A stretch of 64,000 bases of DNA from WRIS01 sp964345475 (GTDB lineage Bacteria > Actinomycetota > Coriobacteriia > Coriobacteriales > Eggerthellaceae), in the NCBI GenBank assembly GCA_964345475.1, contig CAYFQW010000006.1, positions 1 to 64,000 on the forward strand, given 5' to 3'. Made by a program: the position numbers and the translations under genes. Shown piece by piece: positions 6,976 to 15,151 of this stretch; the stretch's first letter is position 1, and each line of letters begins with the position of its first letter. The notes under the pieces were generated by a model. That model saw nothing but the letters and a program-made list of their open reading frames with translations. It ran no database searches and had not been told where the DNA came from.

Positions 6976-8245
6976 CGTCTCCGACTTCGTCATCCCGCGC
7001 TTCCACCCGGTGCTGGGCGACGTGATGGCCCATGGCCACACTCACTACTGGCTGCCGGGCGGGCGCGGGTCCACGAAGAGCTCGTTCATCTCCATAGCCA
7101 TCGTTCTTCTCATCATCGCCAACCCGAAGGCCAACGCGGTGGTGGTGAGGCGCTTCTCCAACACCTTGCGCGACTCGGTCTACCAGCAGATACAGTGGGC
7201 CATCGAGGTGCTGGGGCTGGAGGGCGTGTTCCGCTGTCGCGTCTCACCCATGGAGATCACCTACACCCCTACCGGGCAGCGCATCGTGTTCCGTGGCGCG
7301 GACGACCCTCTCAAGCTCAAGGGTGTTAAGTTCACCAAGGGCTATTGCAGCGTGGTGTGGTTCGAGGAGCTGGACCAGTTCGAGGGCGTGGAGGCTGTTC
7401 GCTCCATCCTCAACTCGCTGCGCCGTGGTGGCGACCGCTTCTGGATCTTCTATTCGTACAACCCACCTAAGACGATGTGGTCCTGGGTGAACGTGGAGCG
7501 CCTGGAGCGCATTCGGCGCGACGACACGCTGGTGCGCGGGAGCTCTTATCTCGACGTGATCGATTCTCACCCTGACTGGCTGGGTGCGCCCTTTGTCGAG
7601 GAGGCGGAGTACCTGCGTGACACGAACGAGAAGGCCTGGAGATGGGAGTACCTGGGAGAGATCACCGGCACCGGAGGCGCCATCTTCGACAACGTGCACG
7701 AGGCGAAGCTTTCCGACTCTCGCATCCGCACATTCCAACGCATTCGCAACGGCGTGGACTGGGGCTGGTTCCCGGATCCGTGGCGCTTCGTGCGCTGCGC
7801 CTGGGAGCCCGACGCGCGGCGCCTTCTCGTCTTCGAGGAGCACTCGGCCAACAAGATGATGCCGGCGGAGACGGGCAAGATCGTGGTCGATTCTCTCACC
7901 TTCCCAGACGAGCAGGGTGCGGAGCCCTACTTCCACGACCAGATCATCTACTGCGACGACACGCCGGATTCCAAGGTGCAGATGAACGTGTGGAGGCGCG
8001 AGCTCGGCATTCGCGTGCATGCGGCCAGGAAGGCCAGGATGCGCAGGCTCAGCTACGAGTGGCTGGCTGGGCTGCGCGAGATCGTGATCGATTCCGAAAG
8101 ATGCCCCTTGACCTTCTCCGAATTCACCTTGAAGGAGTTCGAGAAGGACAAGGAGGGCAACTGGATCGACGAGATACCTGATGGTAACGACCATTCCATC
8201 GACGCTGTGCGCTATGCCATGATGGACGACGTATTGCGAGGTTAG
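6965..8245 (+). CDS. Terminase large subunit (PBSX/Terminase_3-6 type)
   Basis: A 426-residue packaging ATPase and nuclease. The P-loop is GGRGSTKSS (about residues 28-36) and Walker B is VVWFEELDQF (about 135). The C-terminal RNase-H-like nuclease part starts around 260 (NGVDWGWFPDPW) and continues through an IYCDD segment with acidic residues suited to metal binding. Length fits the PBSX-like family. The ATG at 6965 lies inside the end of the small-subunit gene; a GTG at 6956 is an alternative start. The portal gene should follow, but a reverse-strand kinase gene intervenes. Confidence 0.93.
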   Translation: MATNVSDFVIPRFHPVLGDVMAHGHTHYWLPGGRGSTKSSFISIAIVLLIIANPKANAVVVRRFSNTLRDSVYQQIQWAIEVLGLEGVFRCRVSPMEITYTPTGQRIVFRGADDPLKLKGVKFTKGYCSVVWFEELDQFEGVEAVRSILNSLRRGGDRFWIFYSYNPPKTMWSWVNVERLERIRRDDTLVRGSSYLDVIDSHPDWLGAPFVEEAEYLRDTNEKAWRWEYLGEITGTGGAIFDNVHEAKLSDSRIRTFQRIRNGVDWGWFPDPWRFVRCAWEPDARRLLVFEEHSANKMMPAETGKIVVDSLTFPDEQGAEPYFHDQIIYCDDTPDSKVQMNVWRRELGIRVHAARKARMRRLSYEWLAGLREIVIDSERCPLTFSEFTLKEFEKDKEGNWIDEIPDGNDHSIDAVRYAMMDDVLRG

Positions 8246-8248
8246 GCA

Positions 8249-8380
8249 ATGGCTTCTCTATTCCTCATCCTCGCGGTACTTCTCGCCTTGGTCGTCACGG
8301 TTCTTCTCGTCGTCTTCCAAATGCTGAGGCTGCTGGCGTGCGTGCTGGTGACGCTTGCTCTTCTCGCCCTTATCGGCTGA
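8249..8380 (+). CDS. Small hydrophobic membrane peptide (43 residues)
   Basis: An open frame beginning three bases after the terminase stop codes for a 43-residue peptide that is almost wholly Leu, Val and Ala, enough for two short membrane helices split by QMLRLL. It contains no acidic residues. It could be a small holin-like or toxic peptide, or a chance frame antisense to nothing else. Position in the late transcript and a clean stop before the convergent kinase gene favour a real gene. Confidence 0.4.
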   Translation: MASLFLILAVLLALVVTVLLVVFQMLRLLACVLVTLALLALIG

Positions 8381-8387
8381 TTCTTCG

Positions 8388-8933
8388 CTATTCGCATGCC
8401 TGCAACCAAAGACTGCCGAGCAAAGCATCGATCGTTTCCTCGTAGTCAGACTCGATGACCGTGATCTTCTCGCCATGTTCCGTGAAAGCATCGATGTAGC
8501 GACGATTGTCTGCCTTCAATTCGTCGGGCGTGCAGCATGAGTCATCCATCCTGGACTCTATGGCACAAGCCTTTTCGCTTATAGCGTCGAAGTGGGCATC
8601 GATGTATGCGTCCGTCATTGCCAGGCAGACGAACTCTATGGACCGGAGGTATTCTTCGCCAAAATCCTTCCTCCAGTCGGGCGGAACGTAGCAGCCCTCG
8701 ACGATGAGATTCTGCTCATTCTCGATTGCCGTCTTCACCATCTCGCGCACGATGGGCCAGAGGTATGCCGTAAGCTCTTCGTCGTCCTCGGGCGTGAGGT
8801 CCGTGTTGCCACTACGGATAAGGCCCATCTTCAAATGGTCGATGGAAAGATACGGATAGCCGAACCTCTCAAGTATGCGCTGGGCAAGGAGGGTCTTTCC
8901 CGTATGCGAAGCACCGGTGATGAGCACGATCAT
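8388..8933 (-). CDS. P-loop kinase-like protein (moron)
   Basis: A 181-residue P-loop protein beginning LITGASHTGKTLLAQ (Walker A GASHTGKT, residues 7-14). A conserved Asp-His pair follows at about 31-33 (SIDHLKMG) and a Walker-B-like LIVEGCYVPPDW. The layout resembles 2-phosphoglycerate-kinase-like, zeta-toxin-like or adenylate-kinase-like small-molecule kinases. It reads against the packaging genes and sits between terminase and portal, where phage genomes often carry lysogenic cargo. The substrate is unknown. It is followed by the small hydrophobic frame on the opposite strand. Confidence 0.75.
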   Translation of the reverse strand: MIVLITGASHTGKTLLAQRILERFGYPYLSIDHLKMGLIRSGNTDLTPEDDEELTAYLWPIVREMVKTAIENEQNLIVEGCYVPPDWRKDFGEEYLRSIEFVCLAMTDAYIDAHFDAISEKACAIESRMDDSCCTPDELKADNRRYIDAFTEHGEKITVIESDYEETIDALLGSLWLQACE

Positions 8934-9078
8934 GACTGCGCCCTCAGTTCCTTCTTCACGTTCACGGCCTTTTCTTCATCATCGCCTTTTTCTTCTCGGC
9001 ATTGTAAGGCACGGATGGGGTTGTGACGGCAGCGGACACTTCACCTTGCCTATTCGCACGGTTGAAGGAGGTTTCCGC

Positions 9079-10545
9079 ATGAGCACGAATGGCCTGGACG
9101 AATACTGGGTGCCGGAGCATGTGAAGGACTATCTGCGCAAACTCGGGTTTGTCCTTCCCCTGGATGACATGGAGCCCTGGATCCGTAGCTGGGATGACTG
9201 GATGAGCGCGCGCGGGGAATTCTACGATTACCGCGATAAGGACGGTATGGGGCGCGTGTATGCGGTTCACAGGCGTTCAATCCATCCGGCAATGAGGGTC
9301 TGCAAGGAATGGGGTTCTCTTCTCCTCAACGAAGAAGTCAAGGTGGTCTGCGACAACCAGAAGGCCACCGATTGGATCAACACGTTCTTCTCTTCCACCA
9401 ACTTCATGAACTCGGCGCAGGCCACCGTGGTGCGTGCGTTTGGCCTTGGCACGGGCGCCTGGGCTCTTTGGCTCGACCTGGACAAGAGGAAGGTCCGCAT
9501 CCGCCATTACGACGCCCGCATGGTCATTCCCCTTAGCTGGGACGAGGACGGGATCTCGGAGTGCGCTTTCGTCACGCGAGCGTTCTACCGTGGCAAGGCC
9601 GTGGACCAGCTGCAGATGCACCTGCGCGACGGCATGGGTTTCTCGGCGGACCTTTCCCCATCTTCACCTTCCCACAAGAACGCGGAATCTCTTCTCGCCA
9701 ATGAAAACGAGGAGACGTACAGGATCGTCACCGTGTGCTTCGACCATGAGGGAAACGAGCTCGCACCTGCGGGCATCCTCCCGATCTACGACACGGGCCT
9801 TCCTTTCCCCACCTTCGGCATCGTGAAGCCGGCTGTCACGAACACGCGCGTGGATATGTCGCCCTATGGGCAGAGCGTGTTCGCGGACGCAGTCGACGCG
9901 GTCCAGGCGGTGGACCTCACCTTCGACGCTCTTATCAACGAGATCGACCTATCGAAGATGAGGGTGTTCTTGTCGGACGTCCTTTTCGACCGCGAGCAGG
10001 ACGGGAACAAGAACGTCACCATCCCATTCGGAAAGCAGGACTGCACCGTATTCCGCAAGGTCATGAGCACGGAGGACACGATCCAGGAGTTCGCGCCGGC
10101 GCTGCGCACCAACGGGCAGATCGAGGCGTTCCGCGTGGCCCTTCAGATGCTCGGCGACCTGACCGGCTTCGGCATCAGCTACTTCGACATGGACGAGTCC
10201 CGGGGGTACGTGAAGACGGCAACTGAGGTGAGCTCGGACAATTCCGCACTCATGCGCAACATCAGAAGGCACGAGAACAGCCTGGAGGGCTCGATCGTCT
10301 CGATAGCCAGGGCCGTAATGCACGCGTCGCGATCCTTCGGAGAGAGCATCCCCGACGAGGGCGAGGTTTATGTCCAATTTGACGACAGCATCATCCAGGA
10401 CACGGCCGCGGAGAAGGAGCAGGACATGCGCGAGGTGGGCGTCACCATGGGCGCCTGGGAGTACCGCATGCGCTGGTATGGCGAGGAGGAGAGCGTGGCG
10501 CGCGCCAGGGCGGCAGAGATTGGCACGGGCAAGGGCAAGGAATGA
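9079..10545 (+). CDS. Portal protein (SPP1 gp6-like)
   Basis: A 488-residue portal that forms the dodecameric DNA channel at one capsid vertex. The sequence has the SPP1-gp6 family look: WGSLLLNEEVKVVC near residues 75-90, a middle NTRVDMSPYGQSVFADAVDAVQ helix region and a C-terminal stem with TATEVSSDNSALMRNI. The ATG at 9079 has a GAAGGAGG ribosome site, so the longer in-frame start at 8875, which overlaps the reverse kinase gene, is rejected. No minor-head (MuF) gene follows. The cargo block begins six bases after the stop. Confidence 0.9.
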   Translation: MSTNGLDEYWVPEHVKDYLRKLGFVLPLDDMEPWIRSWDDWMSARGEFYDYRDKDGMGRVYAVHRRSIHPAMRVCKEWGSLLLNEEVKVVCDNQKATDWINTFFSSTNFMNSAQATVVRAFGLGTGAWALWLDLDKRKVRIRHYDARMVIPLSWDEDGISECAFVTRAFYRGKAVDQLQMHLRDGMGFSADLSPSSPSHKNAESLLANENEETYRIVTVCFDHEGNELAPAGILPIYDTGLPFPTFGIVKPAVTNTRVDMSPYGQSVFADAVDAVQAVDLTFDALINEIDLSKMRVFLSDVLFDREQDGNKNVTIPFGKQDCTVFRKVMSTEDTIQEFAPALRTNGQIEAFRVALQMLGDLTGFGISYFDMDESRGYVKTATEVSSDNSALMRNIRRHENSLEGSIVSIARAVMHASRSFGESIPDEGEVYVQFDDSIIQDTAAEKEQDMREVGVTMGAWEYRMRWYGEEESVARARAAEIGTGKGKE

Positions 10546-10550
10546 GGGAC

Positions 10551-10769
10551 CTACTCGGCCTCGAGCTCGATCCTCTCGCCGTCCCTCACAAGCTCGACCT
10601 TGTAGCCGCACGCCTGGGCGATCTGGACGAGGGTGTCGGTGCGGGGATAGCTCCCGCGGCTTATGAGGGCGGAGAGGTACATACGGGACTTGCCGAGGGT
10701 CTGGGAGACGCCCACGACGCCCTGGCCGCTCTTCTCGCACATGTGCTTGACGGCATCGGTGATCCTCAT
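10551..10769 (-). CDS. Small XRE-type HTH regulator
   Basis: A 72-residue helix-turn-helix protein (MRITDAVKHMCEKSGQGV, then SQTLGKSRMYLSALISRG) with an acidic C-terminus. It reads leftward against the portal and is divergent from a small rightward gene of unknown function. The 158-base gap between them holds nested palindromes, very likely its operator. A self-contained regulator plus target at the left edge of the cargo block is the likely reading. Toxin-antitoxin function is possible but not shown. Confidence 0.8.
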   Translation of the reverse strand: MRITDAVKHMCEKSGQGVVGVSQTLGKSRMYLSALISRGSYPRTDTLVQIAQACGYKVELVRDGERIELEAE

Positions 10770-10821
10770 GCCCTGGCTCCTCTCGTCCGGTGTACCCGTA
10801 CAGTCTATCCCAGCTGGGAGG

Positions 10822-10907
10822 GATTAGCAATATGTAATCTCTATGGAGGGGTGATTAGCACTTGATAATACTCTGGCCTGGCCTTATCATATTATCAGTT
10901 GCTAATC
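10822..10907 (+). promoter_or_regulatory. Nested palindromic operator and promoter
   Basis: GATTAGCA at 10853-10860 and TGATAATA at 10863-10870 are mirrored by TATTATCA at 10890-10897 and TGCTAATC at 10900-10907, each pair two bases apart. A third GATTAGCA half-site is at 10822-10829. Between the arms lies a good rightward promoter, TTGATA (10862-10867), 17 bases, TATCAT (10885-10890). Binding of the palindrome would block it. Confidence 0.65.
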
Positions 10908-10927
10908 TCTAACGATTGGAGGACACC

Positions 10928-11188
10928 ATGACCACCACGACCGCCACAGCCTTCAAGCTCCCCGACCTGGACAACGTCTACCACTGCGAGGGCCTCGGCG
11001 CCATGACCCTGGGCCAGATGCTCGACGGCGTCGACCCGGATCTCGTCCCCTCCGACCAGACCATGTACGAGGACCTGCTGTGGGCCTTCGGGGCGTGGGA
11101 GAGCCTGGAGGAGATGAACGCTGCGATGGCTACGCGAGTGTATGCCACGGACCCCGACGGGAAGGTGGGCTTCAGGCTGGTCAAGTAA
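10928..11188 (+). CDS. Small protein of unknown function
   Basis: An 86-residue acidic protein with a GGAGGA ribosome site just upstream of the ATG at 10928. Features seen are a Thr-rich N-terminus, GAMTLGQMLDGVDPDLV in the middle and a Trp-containing helix (YEDLLWAFGAWESLEEM). I recognise no domain. It is driven from the palindromic promoter shared with the divergent small XRE gene, so its expression is probably silenced in the lysogen or held in balance by that protein. Confidence 0.65.
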   Translation: MTTTTATAFKLPDLDNVYHCEGLGAMTLGQMLDGVDPDLVPSDQTMYEDLLWAFGAWESLEEMNAAMATRVYATDPDGKVGFRLVK

Positions 11189-11340
11189 CCGGCACCGTAA
11201 CAACCGAATACGCGATCACCTGGGGGCGGCCTGTGCGCACGGCCCGGCGGCAGATAAACTCAGCGACGTGACGGTCACGGTCTCGGTGGCTATCTGCAAC
11301 GGCAAACGTGCAGGCTCGCTTTTCTGTGGGTGCCAGTGAG
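11189..11340. other. Gap between convergent cargo genes
   Basis: This 152-base stretch separates two convergent genes. It contains only a weak open frame ending at 11339 without a convincing ribosome site, and no clear hairpin with a T-run. I see nothing else in it. Confidence 0.4.
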
Positions 11341-12006
11341 CTATGAAATTGCCAGCCAGCGATAGAAACTGTTGGTGATACGGTACAGAGGCGTATCTGA
11401 CCTATCGTTCAGCTTCTCAAGAAAACCCTGCTCGTGCAGCCATCTGAACTGCTGCTTTAGTATTGGCTGCTCTTCGTAGTAGATAGTGCTATGTGTGCCA
11501 CCCCATACTCCGAACAATACGTTCTTGTTCGGCAGTAGAACCACGTCTCTCAGAAGGTGCGTTTCATCCTTCTCGACTATATAACGCAGATATTCGACAG
11601 CATCACCACAGAGCATTTCTGCCTCGGAAAGAAGGAGCAACTCGTCAGATGACATACCGCTGCGTCTTCCAATGCTTGCGCGAGCTTCGGCTTCCGTTTC
11701 GCGCTTCCATCGATAGAGAAGTTCAACCGGATACTTTTCTGGATCAGCATCAATTAAATGCGCGCAGTTCTGGCAGAGCCATATGCCATTTTCGGCCGAT
11801 GACCTTTCATCCGCAGACATGAACGGATCGTATCTCGGGCCGCCCTCCGAAGCGGCTGTGATATGAGCTGCCACGCCGATATTAACAGCCTTGTCCGACT
11901 GTTCGCTCGGGCCGCTCGTGCGCTTCCTGCATTCGGGGTTCGAGCAGACGAAGCAGACCCTTCTTGCAAGGATATCCTTGGTCTTCTGGTTGAAGTCATC
12001 TCTCAT
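11341..12006 (-). CDS. HNH endonuclease with winged-helix-like C-terminus
   Basis: A 221-residue putative nuclease. The N-terminal half is a typical HNH fold: zinc-type Cys pairs (CSNPECRKRT and CQNC), the His in GVAAHITAASEGGPRYD, the Asn in ENGIWLC and the His in AHLIDAD. The C-terminal half (about 120-221) has no SAVED or other sensor domain that I recognise. Its end (FRWLHEQGFLEKL, then YRITNSFYRWL) resembles a winged helix. It starts nine bases after the methyltransferase stop, so the two form an operon and plausibly a restriction-modification-like pair. Confidence 0.8.
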   Translation of the reverse strand: MRDDFNQKTKDILARRVCFVCSNPECRKRTSGPSEQSDKAVNIGVAAHITAASEGGPRYDPFMSADERSSAENGIWLCQNCAHLIDADPEKYPVELLYRWKRETEAEARASIGRRSGMSSDELLLLSEAEMLCGDAVEYLRYIVEKDETHLLRDVVLLPNKNVLFGVWGGTHSTIYYEEQPILKQQFRWLHEQGFLEKLNDRSDTPLYRITNSFYRWLAIS

Positions 12007-12015
12007 GAAATCACG

Positions 12016-13125
12016 TCAGTCTTGCGCTCCTGCAATACGGTCAATAATCGTCGGGTCTGAGTCTGTCTCATACCCGAGCGCAGCGGACACCGAGAACGCC
12101 ACGGCGAACGCCATCCTCGGAGGCACGGCGTTTCCAATCTGCCGGTAACGAGAACTCTGCGAACCATGCCAGGGCATGTCCTTCGGGAACGACTGGATGG
12201 CAGCAGCCTCTTGGACAGTGATTCGCCTGAGCCTGCTCGGTATCGTTGTCACCACCTCGCCGCCGGCCATCAGCGAGTCGTGATACGTTTCGACCCACTG
12301 TTTAGCGCCAGTCTCAAGCGTTTCCTGATCAACGATGGGCGTGCGGTTGCCGCCCATCGACGCCGGCAGTGTGGGAGCGGGACGGTTCATGTCCATCGGG
12401 CGTCCCTGGCCGTTAAAGAGCATGCCTGCGAACGGCGACTGCCTGAGAATCGGCTCCTTGGCCGCCGTGACCTTAGCCTTGCAGGTCTGGTCGTTGCCCG
12501 GCTGTCCCATGGCGGGAAGGCTCCTGAGCGCCTGCGCCACGCCGACATGCTCCCGAACCGTCGGCGCAGGATATTCGTACTCGACGCCGCTGTCGCGGAA
12601 TCCCACCAGGAACATCCTCTCTCGCGTCTGCGGCACGCCGTAATCCGCGCTGTTGAGGACTTCAAGGTACGTCTTGTAGCCGATTTTCTCGGCCTGGCTC
12701 CTGATGTCAGCTATGGTGCCGGCCCAGCGCTTGTTCCGCGCCAGCGCCTTAACGTTCTCCATCACGAACGCCTGCGGCTCGACGCGCTCGACCATCGCGA
12801 GAAAGTCAAACACGTGACGCGAGCGGGGATCGTTTGGATCCATCTTGCCGGCGACCGAGAAGCCCTGACAGGGCGGGCCGCCGATGACAAGCTCGGCACA
12901 GCCCCTTTCGGGAAGATGCTCCACCTGGCGTATGTCCCCGGTCACGATCTCATGGTCGAACGACACGCCGGCGCGCTGGGCGATCATGTCCATCGCCGCC
13001 GCGTACGTATCCATTGCGTCGGCGTTGATGTCGTTGGCGAACACCGGCGTGAACCCGGCGGCGATGAAGCCGAGGTCGAGGCCCCCGGCACCGGTATACA
13101 AGCTGACGAATCTGGGCATCTCCAC
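12016..13125 (-). CDS. DNA (cytosine-5-)-methyltransferase
   Basis: A 369-residue C5-cytosine methyltransferase. Motif I is SLYTGAGGLDLGF at the N-terminus, motif IV GGPPCQGFS carries the catalytic Cys (about residue 85), motif VI is MENVKAL, motif VIII QTRERMFLVG and motif X RQIGNAVPPRMA. The target-recognition region lies at about 190-290. The start is GTG at 13125 or ATG at 13119. It heads a leftward operon with the HNH gene and is divergent from an XRE regulator, the layout of a controlled type II restriction-modification unit. It could also protect phage DNA as a solitary enzyme. Confidence 0.92.
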   Translation of the reverse strand: MEMPRFVSLYTGAGGLDLGFIAAGFTPVFANDINADAMDTYAAAMDMIAQRAGVSFDHEIVTGDIRQVEHLPERGCAELVIGGPPCQGFSVAGKMDPNDPRSRHVFDFLAMVERVEPQAFVMENVKALARNKRWAGTIADIRSQAEKIGYKTYLEVLNSADYGVPQTRERMFLVGFRDSGVEYEYPAPTVREHVGVAQALRSLPAMGQPGNDQTCKAKVTAAKEPILRQSPFAGMLFNGQGRPMDMNRPAPTLPASMGGNRTPIVDQETLETGAKQWVETYHDSLMAGGEVVTTIPSRLRRITVQEAAAIQSFPKDMPWHGSQSSRYRQIGNAVPPRMAFAVAFSVSAALGYETDSDPTIIDRIAGAQD

Positions 13126-13219
13126 TCACTCTCTAGATGAGCTCATTCTGTTGCAGAATGAGCCCTACGGATGATATCATATCGCACGTAGCGCAAGAAC
13201 ACGAGAGCGGGATATCCGA
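13126..13219. promoter_or_regulatory. Divergent promoter region with two perfect dyads
   Basis: GCTCATTCTG at 13141-13150 is mirrored exactly by CAGAATGAGC at 13154-13163 across a 3-base centre. Eight bases on, 13171-13180 (ATGATATCAT) is a perfect palindrome. Both lie between the methyltransferase and the XRE gene, as controller-protein operators do in regulated restriction systems. Confidence 0.6.
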
Positions 13220-13483
13220 ATGACCGACGAAAGCACTAACCTGGGCGCGCTGCTCGCCAAGTGGCGCAAGGCCGCCGGGCTGTCGCAGGCCAACATGGCC
13301 GACGCACTTGGGACGCAGCAAGCTACGATATCGAAGCTCGAGTCCGGCGCCTACAAGCTGAGTGTTGCGCAGCTCCTCACCTTCCTGAGCGCATGCGGGC
13401 TTACCGTGTCTGACGTCGCCGGGGAAATTGACGCTGCCACGAGAACGGAAGACAGGCCTTTGTGGGAGAGAATCGATGAGTAG
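13220..13483 (+). CDS. XRE/Cro-type regulator at the head of the cargo operon
   Basis: An 87-residue HTH_3 protein: LLAKWRKAAGLSQANMADAL, then TQQATISKLESG at residues about 11-48, followed by a short acidic tail. It is the first gene of the rightward operon and its last codons overlap the next ATG by eight bases. Together with the perfect dyads 40-80 bases upstream it is a good candidate autoregulator, possibly also controlling the divergent methyltransferase-HNH pair. It resembles controller proteins of restriction systems and antitoxin-type XRE proteins equally. Confidence 0.85.
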   Translation: MTDESTNLGALLAKWRKAAGLSQANMADALGTQQATISKLESGAYKLSVAQLLTFLSACGLTVSDVAGEIDAATRTEDRPLWERIDE

Positions 13484-15131
13484 CGAAGCCATCTCAAGCG
13501 TTGCCGAGGCGTTCTTGGCATCGTCAATGCCTATAGACCCGAACACGATGGACCAGGCGGCCGAGAAGGCCATCGCCTTCTACGGAAACGCGCCTGCGGC
13601 TATCGCGCTTCCCGAGGAGGAAGTCGCGGAGCGGTTCTCCGAGATGTGGGACCTATGGTTTGCCGAAGGTGGCATCCCCTCGAAAGAATTGCGCGATGTC
13701 GTACACGAGGCCGTCGGCGTCGATCCCGGCATGGAGAGGCTTGCCGGAGAGTACTTCAAGCTCGTGGAGAAGCTCGAACAGAAATCGTACATGAGCCGCG
13801 CCTACGCGGTTGCTCTCGTCGGTTGTGCGCCGCTTATACGGACGCTCGTGATCGAGCAGCACCTCGGCCTCGACCGCATCAGGTCCATCCTCAACGTGCC
13901 GGGCGCCACGTTCGACGCGATTCGCAGCGTGCTCGGGGCGATAGGCATATCGGCTGCCTTCGTCGTCGACGACATCGAGGCTATACACCGGGCCGATACA
14001 GAGGACGTATCTGCCTATTTTGGCGACACGCCCGCCGATGAATCAGAGGGGACGTTCAAGGGCCTGCTTGGCAACTTCTCCCGCAACGAAGAGCTTTGGG
14101 AGGAAGTCACCGAGCTGGTATATGTCGGGTTCGAGCCATACCTGTTCATGCTGTACTTCGAGCTGCTGACGCTTGAGACCACCGACAGGTTCCCCGGGCG
14201 GGCCATCTACGAATGCGGACCGCGAGGACAGAAGGTCAAGGCGCTCTGGAACTCTATGTACCACCCGACCCAGGAGAACCCCTACCTCAACAACGCGAAG
14301 TCAGTCTACTCACTGGACATGGCATGGGCCGAGACGAAGCTTTCGCGCGAGACCCAGAACGGATCACTCATGCTCGCCGACATCTTCGACATCATGAGCG
14401 AGCTGCCCTACACGACGCGGAGACGGATCGCGCACGTGATCAGATGCTATCTCGTGCACGTTGCGAACGAGAAGCAGGCATCCACACCCTTGCCCGAAAT
14501 CACTCCCGCGGGCATCCGCTCGTTCGTGGAGCGCGTGGCCAAGTCGAACAGCCTCACCAAGGGCGTGCTCGACCAACGCCTGGTGGACTTCCTCACCATG
14601 TGCGCTCACGATTACGATAAGTGGGTGGCTCGCGGACTCGGCTCTTCCGTCAACGAGACGAACGCATCGGGCAGGAAGTTCGGCGATGTAGAATATCTGA
14701 ACCTCGATGACAGACAGACCATGCACGCCTATGAGGCGCATGGCGGCGGCCTGCGGGACGAGTACGTGCAGGACCACATAAACTCTCTCATCGGGACGGT
14801 TGACTACTTCAAGGGCGTTGCCGAGGATCGCGGCGAGAAGTTCGACCGCAATGTGGAGATCGCCTATGTTGCACACGACATCTCTAGGCTAAGTCGCTTC
14901 AAAGATGGCCACACAGAGGAGATCGGCGGCATCCCGTTCACATTCCGCTTCATGACATTCTACGATTTGCTTGAAAAGGCCGGTGGAATCGAACCTGTGG
15001 CTCAACAGACCGAATTATTCGGCGAACTCGTACACCGCAGAATTTCCAAACTGCCCGATAACTATTCATTGAAGCAAAGATATCGAGAGCTGATAGCAGC
15101 GGAAACTGCAATTAGCCAAGGTTCGAATTAG
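13476..15131 (+). CDS. Large cargo protein with possible C-terminal HD domain
   Basis: A 551-residue protein that I do not recognise as a family. The first 300 residues are helical and acidic with several Trp and Tyr. Near residues 425-470, EYVQDHINSL, a helix, and IAYVAHDISRLSRF resemble the His...His-Asp spacing of HD phosphohydrolases, but the call is tentative. The ATG at 13476 overlaps the XRE stop, and the helicase-nuclease gene follows after 20 bases. If the HD reading holds, the product could be a nuclease or nucleotide phosphohydrolase working with the helicase. Confidence 0.6.
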   Translation: MSSEAISSVAEAFLASSMPIDPNTMDQAAEKAIAFYGNAPAAIALPEEEVAERFSEMWDLWFAEGGIPSKELRDVVHEAVGVDPGMERLAGEYFKLVEKLEQKSYMSRAYAVALVGCAPLIRTLVIEQHLGLDRIRSILNVPGATFDAIRSVLGAIGISAAFVVDDIEAIHRADTEDVSAYFGDTPADESEGTFKGLLGNFSRNEELWEEVTELVYVGFEPYLFMLYFELLTLETTDRFPGRAIYECGPRGQKVKALWNSMYHPTQENPYLNNAKSVYSLDMAWAETKLSRETQNGSLMLADIFDIMSELPYTTRRRIAHVIRCYLVHVANEKQASTPLPEITPAGIRSFVERVAKSNSLTKGVLDQRLVDFLTMCAHDYDKWVARGLGSSVNETNASGRKFGDVEYLNLDDRQTMHAYEAHGGGLRDEYVQDHINSLIGTVDYFKGVAEDRGEKFDRNVEIAYVAHDISRLSRFKDGHTEEIGGIPFTFRFMTFYDLLEKAGGIEPVAQQTELFGELVHRRISKLPDNYSLKQRYRELIAAETAISQGSN

Positions 15132-15151
15132 CCGAGCTGATTGTAGCGGTC

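Noticed and set aside
11341..12006. HNH protein as a CBASS Cap5-type effector
   Set aside because: No SAVED domain and no cyclase gene nearby; the C-terminal half is short and winged-helix-like.
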